Source: Dichetophora obliterata (lineage: Eukaryota > Arthropoda > Insecta > Diptera > Sciomyzidae). From it: a DNA stretch of 64,000 nt. The stretch spans positions 121,992,920 to 122,056,919 of the forward strand of contig OY986438.1 in the NCBI GenBank assembly GCA_963920525.1, in the 5' to 3' direction. Within the stretch, counting starts at the first letter, position 1, and each line of letters begins with the position of its first letter. Position numbers and translations under genes: made by a program. Below the pieces are notes generated by a model. That model searched no databases, had not been told where the DNA came from, and saw only the letters and a list, made by a program, of their open reading frames with translations. Shown one piece after another: positions 47,493 through 58,149 of the stretch.

Positions 47493-48993
47493 TAATGTTA
47501 CCAACTATACTTACTTTGTAAGTATCATACTTATTTTCAGCTTCATATACTTACTAAAATTCCATACTTATAAGTATACTTACTTTTAAGATTTATACTT
47601 AATTATGCTTACTTTTCAGCTCCGGTTGAACGTTTTTATTTGCAAAAGTGGAAAAATTTTAAAAATTGTAACCAACAGCGTTAAAAATACAGACTGGAGT
47701 CAATTTTATTTTTAAAAAATAATATTGAATACAGCTGTGTCGAATTTTACAATTTTTTAAAGACAAGACCTGAAATATTAAGGGTGTACTGTAGTTCGTC
47801 GGCTAAAAAATAGGCTATTTTTGGGAATTTCTCGTGAGCTTGCTATGAAAGATATGTTTATATAAGTAATAAGGAATGATAAATTAAGTCTTAATTTATA
47901 AAAATAAAAATAAAATTATTAATGTTTTTTAATAATTTGGAGGCAGGTCGGCTCCCACACGATATCTCGGCATCTGTTTATCTGAAACAGAAAACCAAAG
48001 TGTTTTAGATTCAATATGACAAGGACTATAAAATAGACTATTCATATTAATTTTTAGCAATTGTTGGTAAATTTAAGTAACAAAAACCAAAAAAAAATTT
48101 TTTTTTCGCTGTTATTTGTAAAAAAATAAATAAAAACATCAATTTTTTTAACACGATTATAGTTTTTTTGTAAGTAGTTTTCTGTTAAATATGTGGTTAA
48201 AATTTCAGAAGGATCAGCCCACCGGAGAAATAGTGTGGGGCGTCCGTGAAAACGTAGTTTTGAGAAAAACGCATTTAAAGTTTTTTAAATGCGTTCTAAC
48301 ATGAGTTTAGGTAGAGAAAGTTTTGGGTTGAAAAAATTATTTCATAACAATTTAATACAATACTCTTAGTACATATACAAAAATTGTAAAAAAAAAAGAA
48401 AAAACTTTCGAAAGTGACGAATTAGACTTCACACTTAAATAAAATTTACAGCCAAGACAAATACGATTTCAAGCAAAAAGAAAAAATCAAATTAATGTAG
48501 CGCTTCAATTCAGTGACAGTGAGAGCGAATAATGAAAACTTTTCTTTGTTCTCTGTATACATTTGAATGTGATTTTTTTATTTTTTTTTATTTGACTACT
48601 TTGAAAGTGCGTATAACTTTTAATTTTTTGTTATGCTTTTGTTTGTTTTTAAACTATTTTATATATTAGAAATATATATGAATTTCAAATATATAAAATT
48701 AATATTTTGTTTATTTTTCATCTGAAGACTTTTTGGTTTTAGATAGATTGTATACACAAAACTTTTCAAGTAAAACAAAAAGAGGGTGTGACAATATTTG
48801 TCTAAGAATATTGTGGGTTCTATTGATTTTAACATAAATTAGTAAATTGTATCATAAAAATATTCAATTTGTTTTTCTAAGGTAAAATACTTATTTATAC
48901 TTATTTTAAAAAATTATACTTACTAATACTTACTTTTCAGTGTTCTAAGAAGCAAATATACTTATTTTTTAATAACATGAGTTGGTAGCATTA
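47493..48993. mobile_element. 1.5-kb hAT-like element, TIR TAATGTTACCAACT
   Basis: GGCATGCA stands immediately outside both ends (47485-47492 and 48994-49001), an exact 8-bp duplication. The ends TAATGTTACCAACT and AGTTGGTAGCATTA are inverted with one mismatch. Both subterminal regions (47505-47620 and 48885-48975) are packed with ATACTTA repeats in the same orientation. The interior has no transposase. It is a non-autonomous hAT-like element by termini and target size. Confidence 0.85.
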
Positions 48994-49001
48994 GGCATGC
49001 A

Positions 49002-50316
49002 CAATATAATTGGATTTTAGATTGTTGACCTTTGACTAGAAATATGTTCTTAAATAAAAGCCAAACTATAAGAGATGGAAGAACATGATGCAAAAGTAAA
49101 TTTTAGACATTGATAAGATGTGCATAAAATAATCTAAACATTTTTCGCCAGCTCTTACGGATACCCTACAATAAGCATTTTCTTATGTAAAATGTGTTAA
49201 TATATTTTGTGATTGTGACATTTCTTACAAATAGTAAATGTTGAAAAATTCCAGTTATTTTGACATCAAAATTATTGCGATATCCCGAAAACTATAGATT
49301 TTCTCAGTATAATGCATTTTTGTATAAAAAGTTGATTTAAAAAAATAACGATACACGAAAATGTTTTTGATAATATTTTTTACTGATAGTATGTTAAAAA
49401 AAAATTCAAATTATATTGACGTCAAAACTATATTGATTTTTTGAAAAACTTAGTAACTGGAAATTATCATAGGAATTAAATTAACAAAGACTTATCGAAA
49501 TTATCAAATTGTAATCAAGAATTAATATAAAGGATTATAAAAAAATAATCAGTTCAGCGGTAACCGAGCTTGTCTGGATTAATATTTCGTGAGTCTCCTT
49601 TTATATAATAGTATAGATATACTATATCCCGATAATATGTTCCTTCAGAAATCTATTTTCATTTCATCTAAAAACAAAATATTAATTTTGTTTTATTTAA
49701 CACGAATAAAAAGTTTTTAGAGATTTACAATTTTCTAAAATCATGTTTTAAAATAAGCAGTTTTTGGTTACACATTGTTCCAATAATTTTTGTTTAAAGA
49801 TTTTACTAATGGATTTCCTGACACCACTTCTAGCAGTACTTTCTTAACAATACCTTTTAACTAATGCGCACACACTTTATTTTAAGTTTTACATTAGCTC
49901 TCAACAGTACGGCGGCCAAGCAAAATAAAATTTGCAAAAAACAAATAAAGTTCACTCTACCTTACTGTAAATTTATACGTTAGTTTTTTCCAGATTAAAA
50001 ATATTTGTTTTTTTTTTAACTATTCGTCTGCATTTTTAAATGTCCGTCTCTTTACCTGAATTCCACATTATCCTTCTGTAGGTATGCTTGCTTTTGACAG
50101 TCCGTCCACAACATTTATTTAATCTTTCAATATAAATCAGAGCAAAAAAAAAAATCATCTAAAGTCTTATAAAATTTCTGCAAAAAGGGGTTTACTGTGT
50201 AAGGTAGAAGTCATCAGTGGTTTAGCGGCCATGTCCGAACAAATGTTAATTTGGTTACGTCAAGCGTCCATTTACCACTGGGTCGTTTTTAGTGTGCTCT
50301 TTAAAGCGCTTATTAA
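49002..50316. other. AT-rich spacer
   Basis: No gene. GTGAGTCTCCTTTTATATAATAGTATAGA near 49590 resembles a stretch near 55180 (GAGAAGCCTTTTATATAATAGTATAGA), so both are copies of one dispersed repeat end. Confidence 0.4.
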
Positions 50317-50323
50317 TACTTAC

Positions 50324-51127
50324 TCAAGAATGATAGAATACAAAGATTGCGCCGAAGACAAGAAAATGAGTACAACAAAATTGTTCTGCGCATGTACGTC
50401 ATAATATCAATGCTGTTTTGGAGAGCGATCACTCTGCATACGATTTCTACACAGAAATGAAAATTGCATATATTTTAGTTTGTATAATTAAAATAAAAGA
50501 AGTAAGAAGCAATTAATTGGAACGAGAAGAGGTTAATTTATTAAGTACTCCTTTGCAAACATTATTTTAACTATTATTTTATTACAGCCAGTAAGCAGCT
50601 AAGTAAAAAAAAAAAAAATTTGTCTGAGAAACCAACTTCAGTGAGCGTTATTTTTTGACTTGGATTTTATAAAAATGTTTATTAAGAGTTTAATTGATGT
50701 AGTTTAAACGTTCCCAGATATTTTATTTCCATTAATTTACCTGTGAATTGAAAGGACAAATAAATGATAGTTCAAAGTTTTTAAATAATGAAACAAATTT
50801 TGTTAAGTTAATATATTTTTGTATTTTTGTTTTCATTTGTGTGCGTTTTCTACAAGTTCTTGGTTTAATTTTTGTATTTATTACAAACATTAGGTTTCTG
50901 AAAAATATTTCTTTGCTACTGTTACCACAATTAGCAGCTGCACATTTCATTTTTTAAATTTGAAGTTAAAAACTCTCAAATATACTTCGATATATACACA
51001 AGTAAATAAAACACAACCGATCGCAGTACGTTTCTCAAAGAAATAAAATATTGTGACGTAGTCAACTGAACAGAAGCAGAAGTAACGGACCTGCGCAAAG
51101 CGTAATCTCTTATTCTATCATTCTTGA
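50324..51127. mobile_element. ~804-bp TIR element, TIR TCAAGAATGATAGAATA
   Basis: The left TCAAGAATGATAGAATACAA and right TATTCTATCATTCTTGA are inverted, and GATTGCGC pairs imperfectly with GCGTAATC inside. TACTTAC flanks both sides (50317-50323 and 51128-51134). With one ambiguous T the repeat could be 8 bp, which would fit a hAT-type target. Overlapping 69- and 72-codon frames on opposite strands are unrecognised. Confidence 0.65.
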
Positions 51128-51294
51128 TACTTACTCAGTATGGAAGAGCATAATATGCCTATTGTGTATGGAAACTTTACTCTCAGTTGAGTTGCGGTTA
51201 CCAAATTCTTATTATCGATGGCAACACTCAGAACAATTGATCAACTCGCCGCTTTCACAGTTGCTTGTCAAGTTTTTGTGTTATTACCGATAGC

Positions 51295-51886
51295 CATGGT
51301 GTAAGAAAACCAGGTGTTAGTGATTTTTTGACAACACCATCAATTTCTTTGCTTCTGTCAAAAAATTGTGAGCGAAAGAGCGGAACTGTTGATAGTTGTC
51401 AAATTGTGTTATTTGTTTGAGTTGCTTGATGATGTGCTATAGTTGTTATTGTGCGAATTAAGTATAACTAAATATTTAATGCAATTAATTGTGCCGTGTT
51501 GTGTTGACAAAAAGTTATTGCAGTTGTCTTCGCCGATTTGCCAAGTTTGTCATTGAATGTTTTGGCCATTTTATCAGAAACGTGCGCTGGAAGGTGCCGC
51601 CGACATGAAGCTTTGGCCAGCATGCAAATTGTCTTGCATTCACATAGTTGTTTTTTTTTGCATAACACACAGCATCTCATATATTTTTTATTGTTTTTCA
51701 TATCACTTTATTCTCATTTTAACCTCAGTAGAAATCTTATAAAATTGTAGAAAGACACGAATTTAACAAAATTTGTTTTCATCGCAATTCACCATCAGCT
51801 GTTTTTGACAACAGCGGGGAAACATAATTTTATCATTTTGCGAGAAAAGTGTCAAGCTCACTAACACCTCTATTTCTTACACCATG
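51295..51886. mobile_element. 592-bp hAT-type MITE, TIR CATGGTGTAAGAAA
   Basis: CCGATAGC occurs directly before (51287-51294) and directly after (51887-51894), an exact 8-bp duplication. The ends CATGGTGTAAG and CTTACACCATG are inverted, with CAGGTGTTAGTGA and CTCACTAACACCT continuing the pairing. It interrupts an open frame: the sequence on either side joins in frame once the element and one duplicate are discounted. Its right terminus ends in CCATG. Confidence 0.8.
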
Positions 51887-52122
51887 CCGATAGCCACTGT
51901 TATTTGGTTTGGTTGCGGAACCTGTCAAAAGTCAGCAACTGCTAATTACTTGTTGCAAGCTGGTGGCGTTGTGCAAAAGCGAGATATGGATGCAGCGTAA
52001 GTTTTGGAAATTTATGTTATGTGGATTATTCATAGATTATTTATTTTCATAGAAACATAAAAATTACAAACAAGCAACAGTTCGAGCAATTGGCAGAGCT
52101 TATGCTGGAAAGCGGTGTTTAA
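51884..52122 (+). CDS. Candidate two-exon small protein (60 aa), start inside a MITE terminus
   Basis: Exon 1 is 51884-51996 and exon 2 is 52053-52122, joined by a 56-bp intron with a perfect GTAAGT donor and a TTTCATAG acceptor. The product starts MPIATVIWFGCGTCQKSATA and ends QQFEQLAELMLESGV. No family was recognised. WFGCGTC is a CxxC that could bind metal or a thiol, but that is speculation. The ATG is supplied by the terminus of the 592-bp MITE. An alternative upstream ATG at 51218 is in the same frame and would give 82 residues, with a hydrophobic segment, if the MITE were absent. With the MITE present that frame stops at about 51304. The locus lies inside a possible TIR element and could be a chance frame. 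Confidence 0.25.
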
Positions 52123-53219
52123 AATTTTTTATTTCGTCCAGTACATAACAAAACGCTTCTTTGCTTAATCGGAACTAACTCAGAAACCTGTAAAATTTAT
52201 TCAAATAAGCAAATTTTTATTCAATGTTTGTATTTACAGTATTATATTACTTTTTTACTTTACAAAATATAAATCATTACTTATATCCATATTTATTTGT
52301 TTTCTTTCTATCAATGGCTTTTTCCAATTTAAAACTTATTGAATATATAAAATTTTAACATGAGCCGTTTTCTTTTTGACAACTCGTTATTGTTTTCTTG
52401 GGCAACTCGCTGAAAATAGCAACTTGAAATTGGTTGTGATACGAAATACCAGATAACAGTTTGGTTGCTTTAAAGTTGGGTTGCTTATTTGGCTACGCAA
52501 CTCTGTTTGGTTGCCCTACGCAATAGGCCTATAAATGTGGAAAGCTACCCGACACCGCAATATAAACAATGAAAAACACCATAGCAGAGGAAAGGAGAGA
52601 TAAAGCATCATAACTTGTGTGCAGGGTTCGGACTTGAAAATTCGTAAATCGCAGTAAATTTAAAAAAAATCGCAGTAAAACGAATTTTTTCGCAGTAGTT
52701 TTTTTGTTTTTGTTTTTATTTACAATCATGTACGTACATTTACTACTAATAACATAATATCGTCGTTGCGCTTGAAATACCGCGTATCCACCACTTGCAA
52801 TACAGCGTATATTGCAAAAAGGCCAAAATTCATTTCATTTTGATCATTCATGATTTATTTACTCATTTTGATTTTTCGTTAAATGCTTACTTGAAAACAA
52901 AGCAAATTTCTTGTGTCAATAAATTTTTAGTTCTGTTGAAAATCCATTCAATAGCTTAAAATAAAATCAGTTTTTCTGCACTCATGTAAAGTTTTACTTT
53001 TACCTTATGTACTTATGTGCAAGTGGCGGATACGCGTTATTGCACGCCCAACGACGATATACATACAAATATACACTAAGGGAAAAAGTTATGAAGACAG
53101 TACAGAGACATCTATGCAAAATCTATGTACTTCATCTTGTATGGGAACGCAACGAGAGCTAAATGTACTGGGTAAAGTGAGCGTATACTGGTTATATATC
53201 AATTTATTCACTTAGTAAA

Positions 53220-53610
53220 ATGAAGTCATATGTGACTTCACAAATATGCTGTACATAAATTTTTGTAATGGGTCAGTAATCTATGTACTAGGTACATCGG
53301 AATTCTACTCATTGCATACACAAATTTTTTATTTTATGTCATGAGTCAATAATCTTTATACTGCGTACATCGGAACTTTTGTGTAATGAGTCAATAATCT
53401 TTATACTACGTACATCGGAACTGTAATCGTTGCATACAATTATTTATTATTTTATGTAATGGGTCAATAATCTATGTACTCAGTTAATATTTACGTAATA
53501 GGTCCATTATATAAGTACTCACTACATACTGTCACTTAATATTTTATGTAATTGGTAAATAATCTATGTACTACATACATCAGAACTGTTGCATGTTCAT
53601 TATTAACAAT
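53220..53610. repeat. Degenerate internal repeat of the hAT-like element
   Basis: The phrase GGGTCAATAATCTATGTACT and the following TACATCGGAACT recur about four to five times with variable spacing of 60-130 bp. It is noncoding and resembles a decayed minisatellite. Confidence 0.65.
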
Positions 53611-54101
53611 ATTTATACAATACAATAAAATTATTACCAATAACTTTTTAATGAGCATAGTGTGAATGTACCTACCATGAACATCTATCTATTCATTCAC
53701 GACACATAATTTTGTGATGAGTACATAGAACTCTTTATTGACTACATGCAGTACTTTTATAAATATTTATGTAGTCAATACATATTTCAATATGCAATAA
53801 GTACAAGAAAATCACCAAATTTATGTGTGCAGAAACTTGTCATGAGTACATAAATTTATGTAGTGAGTCCATAGGTCTTACCTCTGTGTATGTATAACTT
53901 TATACTATATATATTTGCATGTTGCAGAAACATATTTTTTACTGATTCTAAATATATTTTCTTTATAAAAATCCAATCACGGTCGTAAAAGCAAATCAGT
54001 TCTTAATTCGGTCAAAAAACCTTATGTAAAACTATAAAATATTTTATTTTGTCGCAATGACAGCTTCATCTAACAACTTACTTTCTTCTGTTTGAACACT
54101 A

Positions 54102-54545
54102 AGGCCTTTTCCACACTTGGTCAACGCAACTCCAACTCAAGTTGCTAGCCTGTGTATTTATTCCGGAACCTTCCGATTAAGCAACTTGCACGCAACAAGC
54201 TCTCGACACGTTCTCAACCTGTTCAACGCAACGCGGTTTTCCGCAATTTTCATCGGCGACTTGTTGCATCAGTTTGTTTATTTTGTGAATTGTTTGTAGT
54301 GCAGTATTAATCAAGGTGAATAAGTTAATTAATTAGTTCTTTTTTTCATTAATAGAATCTTAAAGAAGAATAAATAGTTTGCAGGAAGAATGAGCAAGTG
54401 TTAAATATTAAATAATAAATATATGTTGCATGACTTTTGAAGCAAGTCTCAAAGCATTCGATTTATAGTTGCATTGCTTTTCAACTTTTTCGCTGTTGCG
54501 TTGATGTTTCGTTGGAATTGCGTTGACCAAGTGTGGAAAAGGCCT
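54102..54545. mobile_element. 444-bp MITE, TIR AGGCCTTTTCCACACTTGGT
   Basis: The ends AGGCCTTTTCCACACTTGGT and ACCAAGTGTGGAAAAGGCCT are perfect inverted repeats and extend through CAACGCAA/TTGCGTTG. It is nested within the 2.1-kb hAT-like element. Confidence 0.85.
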
Positions 54546-54824
54546 AAGTCCACAGTATACAGATATAATGGACCCCTGAAACTCCGCATTTTTAATCAAC
54601 ATCATTGCTTACATTTTCCAAAAATAACCATAAAAGTGTTTGTTGCGAATAAATCGCAGTAGATTTGAAAAAACCGCAGTGACGCAGTAGAACATTAAGT
54701 GTCGCTAAAAAGCGCAGTAGATCTACTGCAATTGCAGTAAAGTCCGAACACTGCTTGTGTGTCTAACAATTTATTGAAGCAATGATTTTTATTTTTTTTG
54801 CTACTTTTTAAATTTAAATTTTAA

Positions 54825-55045
54825 TTGCCCTTATTCTTGTTGTCACCTCACCTATGTGAGAGTTCTCACACTCGTGTCACGTCATTAGAAATATGGTATT
54901 CTTGTTGTCATGTGACGTGAGTTCACAAACTATGTCGGTGTTCACAAACTCACGTCACATGACAACAAGAATACCAGATTTCTAGTGACGTGACACGAGT
55001 GTGAGAACTCTCACATAGGTGAGGTGACAACAAGAATAAGGGCAA
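54825..55045. mobile_element. ~220-bp near-perfect hairpin MITE, TIR TTGCCCTTATTCTTGTTGTC
   Basis: Arms of about 95 bp (54825-54920 and 54948-55045) are almost perfectly complementary. The unit ATTCTTGTTGTCA occurs twice per arm, followed by GTGACGTGAG-type sequence. A loop of about 25 bp separates the arms. The near-perfect pairing implies recent origin or gene conversion between arms. RNA from it would be a long hairpin. Confidence 0.85.
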
Positions 55046-55202
55046 ATAACTTTTAAGAGTATTTTTTAAAAAATAAAGGATGCATGATTTTAAGTTAAGC
55101 ACTTGGCTTTATATTAGTGAAAGATTTACTAAAATCGGTTCAGTATTTTTTAAGTTTAGCGTCGTCACAGATACGTGAGAAGCCTTTTATATAATAGTAT
55201 AG

Positions 55203-55262
55203 AGCAGGGGTCGACCGTAGCCTAGTGGGTAGAGTGCCACATTAAGATTTTCAATACCTTCC
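55203..55262 (+). repeat. tRNA-like promoter fragment (possible SINE head)
   Basis: GTAGCCTAGTGGGTAGAGTG contains TAGCCTAGTGGG, a full match to the RNA polymerase III A-box consensus TRGCNNAGYNGG. About 35 bp further TTTTCAATACC resembles a degenerate B box. No cloverleaf can be completed, so this is not a functional tRNA. It is more likely the head of a decayed tRNA-derived SINE. Confidence 0.4.
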
Positions 55263-55290
55263 AAAGAGCCACACTGTACTTTCAAATAAA

Positions 55291-56025
55291 GCTTAGTATG
55301 CTGTAGAAACGAAAATTTTTTGGTATATAACATCTGGTTTTCTCGTCATAACTCCCAAACCATACATCCTACAAGGACGATTTATGCACCAAAATATTTG
55401 TAATTAAATTACCCAGAAGACTACATTCTTAGAAAAAATATTTTTTTTTCAAGAATCTTAGTTTTCTACGTCATTTTTGTGATTTTCTAGTTTTTTCCGT
55501 TTTTTACCCATAACTCCTAAACCATACACCATAAAAGGACGATTTATGCACCAAAAAGGTTCGTTTAGACACTGCCTTCAAGACTGCAACCTTGGAAGAA
55601 TTTCAAAAAATAGATTAAAAAACGCGAAATTTTGGTGCAGAGTCAAAATTTTTCTGTGGTTGACACATACATATTTTTATTGCCGCAATTTTGTATTCTA
55701 TAAAAAGCAAGACTACACATAAACAAACTATATAAATGCAACAATAAATTTGTTAAATAACAAATTCAACACATAAACATACTTACTGCTTATTTTTTAT
55801 TGTTGAATGCCAAATTTCCGCGCCAATTAAATGTACGGGCATATAATCTACAGCGAAATTTTTAAATTTCAACTCTTCACTCACGCATGGAAATTTGACA
55901 ACATAGCAATAATTTTCGCTTCTACAGCGTACGTGCTGACGAAAAAATTTCGCTGCCTGTTCGTTGTCAAAAATTTCAATGCATTTTTAATGGAAATTTT
56001 TTTTCGTTCCTACAGCATACTAAGC
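55291..56025. mobile_element. 735-bp TIR element, TIR GCTTAGTATGCTGTAG
   Basis: The left end GCTTAGTATGCTGTAGAAAC and the right end GTTCCTACAGCATACTAAGC are inverted, followed by CGAAAATTTTT/AAATTTTTTTTCG. Inside, a 45-bp phrase (AAACCATACAYC..AAGGACGATTTATGCACC) is repeated directly at about 55360 and 55520. Noncoding. Confidence 0.75.
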
Positions 56026-57027
56026 TTAAAGAAAAAACCCTAAACAAATTTTAATTAACTCAGCAAAAAATTAAGGGTGCAGAAAAATTTGTAATTTTTT
56101 TAGTCATTTTGGAAAAGAAGTAACTTCTTAAAAAACCGATCGTACCGGGATTTAAAAAAATCATTTTATGGCACAATCATAAAAAAAAAACAGCAAACAA
56201 AGTTAATTAGCTTCTTTATTTAGCATAAAATTTGGTTTAATTTTATTTTTCTGTCAATTTTTCGCTATCTGACTTTGAATGGAAAAGGATAACTTTCGCT
56301 TTGATCATCGATACCACAGCAACTAATGATCGCACAGAAAATTAAATTACGGTTCTTAAGGCCAAAGTACATTTCCTATCAAAGCTACTCATCCGTTTTT
56401 AATTTTTCATTCCTTGATTTCAGTTTGAAAAAAATGCAGAAAAATGACTTTTTCATGTGTTTTAAAAACCAATCCTTATTTTGCAATTATTGCCTAAAAT
56501 TCCAATAGTTTCTAAGTTTTTTTTAGCTCTTTCCATACCCTAAAAGTCCTCAATAGTTTTAGTCCGGATTGGTTTAGCCGTTTTTCGGTCTGAATTGTCA
56601 AACTTTGAATTGATTCCTAAACATTAATTATTAGTGATTAAAAAATTTTTTATTTTTCTTAAAATTTTGCATACAAAATCAGAAATTTCGAATTTTTTTT
56701 CGGCCGTTAAACTAAAAGCTTTAAAATAGAAACTATTATAGAAACTATACGTAGTGCTTATCTCCATCGACTGTCAAAGTTTTGAATACATTTTCTTTCT
56801 CTTAAGTAATAAAAAAAAATAAATTGTTTATCTCTTTGTTTTGTGTGGAGTCACTTGAAAAACAAAATTGTTTTGCTACTACTAAAAATTTAAAAAATTT
56901 ACACTTTGGGCTCTTTTGCTTACATGGTGCGATATGCACCCATCTTTTTGTAACACACTAATATCAAAAAAAGAAATTATTAATTTAAATTTTTTAACTT
57001 AAATAACATAACAAAACAAAAACGAGA
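56026..57027. other. AT-rich spacer
   Basis: No gene or paired repeat was recognised. Confidence 0.4.
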
Positions 57028-57061
57028 TTAACAGCCCTATTCTGGAGAATAGGGCTGTTAA
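57028..57061. repeat. 34-bp palindrome made of two abutted MITE termini
   Basis: TTAACAGCCCTATTCT, then GG, then the exact reverse complement. The arm matches the terminus CAGCCCTATTCTGG of the PIF-like MITE at 19252-19522, including the TTA next to it. This is a MITE reduced to its two ends. Confidence 0.75.
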
Positions 57062-57340
57062 ACAAATCTTTGGCCAATATTTGAAAACTTGGTTCTGTAT
57101 TGGCTAAAGCCGATCGCAACAGCAACAACTAAAAAAACAACAATGCGAACAGCTGACTTTGACATCTAGCTAAACTTTTATGTGACTTCTCTCTAATCTG
57201 AGCTTACCTTGTAATCTTGTATCATGGAGAAAAAGCACAACATACTTAAAGAGAACGTCTAGTAAAGAAAAACAGGTTTCACATTATCAAATCTTTCTTC
57301 AAACGGTTGGTCCAATAACTATAGAACAACATTAAATTCC

Positions 57341-57613
57341 ATGGAGTTTGACAGAAATAAAAAATTTAAAATTTTTTTTTTATATATTTTTAAATATCAA
57401 AATGAGTCACATTTGCCTACCGTTGGTATAGAGTATAAATATAGATGTGATGAGCACACATTTTGTGAAGAATGGCTGGCTTTGGTTGGTGAGACGACTG
57501 ATTTCAGTCTTCACCTCAGTTCATCAATTAGATCTCCACCAGAAGAATAGCCATCCCAAGAAGTGGATGCCAACGAAGATGAAGAAAAAAAAAAACTCGT
57601 GGAACTCCTAAAG
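57341..57613 (+). pseudogene. Coding-like fragment, family unknown
   Basis: The frame holds HLPTVGIEYKYRCDEHTFCE, EWLALVGETTDFSLHLSSSI, then a TAG (57548-57550). In the same frame follow PSQEVDANEDEEKKKLVELL and a possible splice donor AAG/GTATTT at 57613. Composition and the acidic-lysine tail look protein-like, but I recognise no domain. A single in-frame stop suggests a dead gene fragment or a piece of an unknown element. A chance frame cannot be excluded. Confidence 0.3.
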
Positions 57614-58149
57614 GTATTTAATTTGGAGTGTTTAATTGAGTACTTGAAGTGTAAGCTGTTAACAAATAGTTGAATTTATATGCTGATCTGCCTGATAAGC
57701 TATTGTTTACTTTATATTTAATAACTGAATAATTCATAAATTATTTTGTCTTATTTCAATGTGTGTATCATGAGAAAAAGCTATAAAAAGGTAAGAAAGA
57801 AAATTTTAAATCTAAATTATACGTTTTTGACATAAAAATAAAATATTTTTAAAACATAAATGTGTATTTTCAATCAATCAAAAATGTGAATTTTTAAATC
57901 AAAAATTATCAACTTTAAAACAAAATTTTCTGTTTTCAGATTGAAAATAAAACAAAATTAAACTAACAATGACCCATTTTTAAAATAAAAATAAGAATCA
58001 TTTTCAAAATGAAAATATCGTAATTGATTTAAAAATGTTTAGCTTTATTTCATGAATTTTTATTATTAAAGCTATACATTAGTACACTTTGAACTATGTT
58101 CTCTTATAGTACAAAATAATATAAAATTGAATAACAACTAGGCTTAACT
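57614..58149. other. AT-rich spacer
   Basis: No recognisable feature before the 3' end of the minus-strand LINE. Confidence 0.4.

Larger units (their letters stand above)
51158..52529. mobile_element. Possible TIR element GCCTATTG(T/C)GTA hosting a MITE
   Basis: The left GCCTATTGTGTATGGAAAC and right GTTGCCCTACGCAATAGGC are inverted with several mismatches, and GAGTTGCG recurs inside each end. The span would be 1.37 kb including a nested 592-bp MITE. The small spliced frame described below lies wholly inside it. The termini are imperfect, so the element call is moderate. Confidence 0.45.
52622..54753. mobile_element. 2.1-kb hAT-like element, TIR CAG(G/T)GTTCGGACTT
   Basis: CTTGTGTG flanks both ends exactly (52614-52621 and 54754-54761). 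The ends CAGGGTTCGGACTT and AAGTCCGAACACTG are inverted with one mismatch. The motif CGCAGTA recurs at least three times just inside each end, a subterminal array typical of hAT transposase binding regions. The interior contains a degenerate repeat field (53220-53610) and a nested 444-bp MITE, and no transposase frame. Confidence 0.85.

Noticed and set aside
55203..55262. Functional tRNA gene
   Set aside because: Only the A box is good. No acceptor stem, anticodon loop or clear B box can be built.
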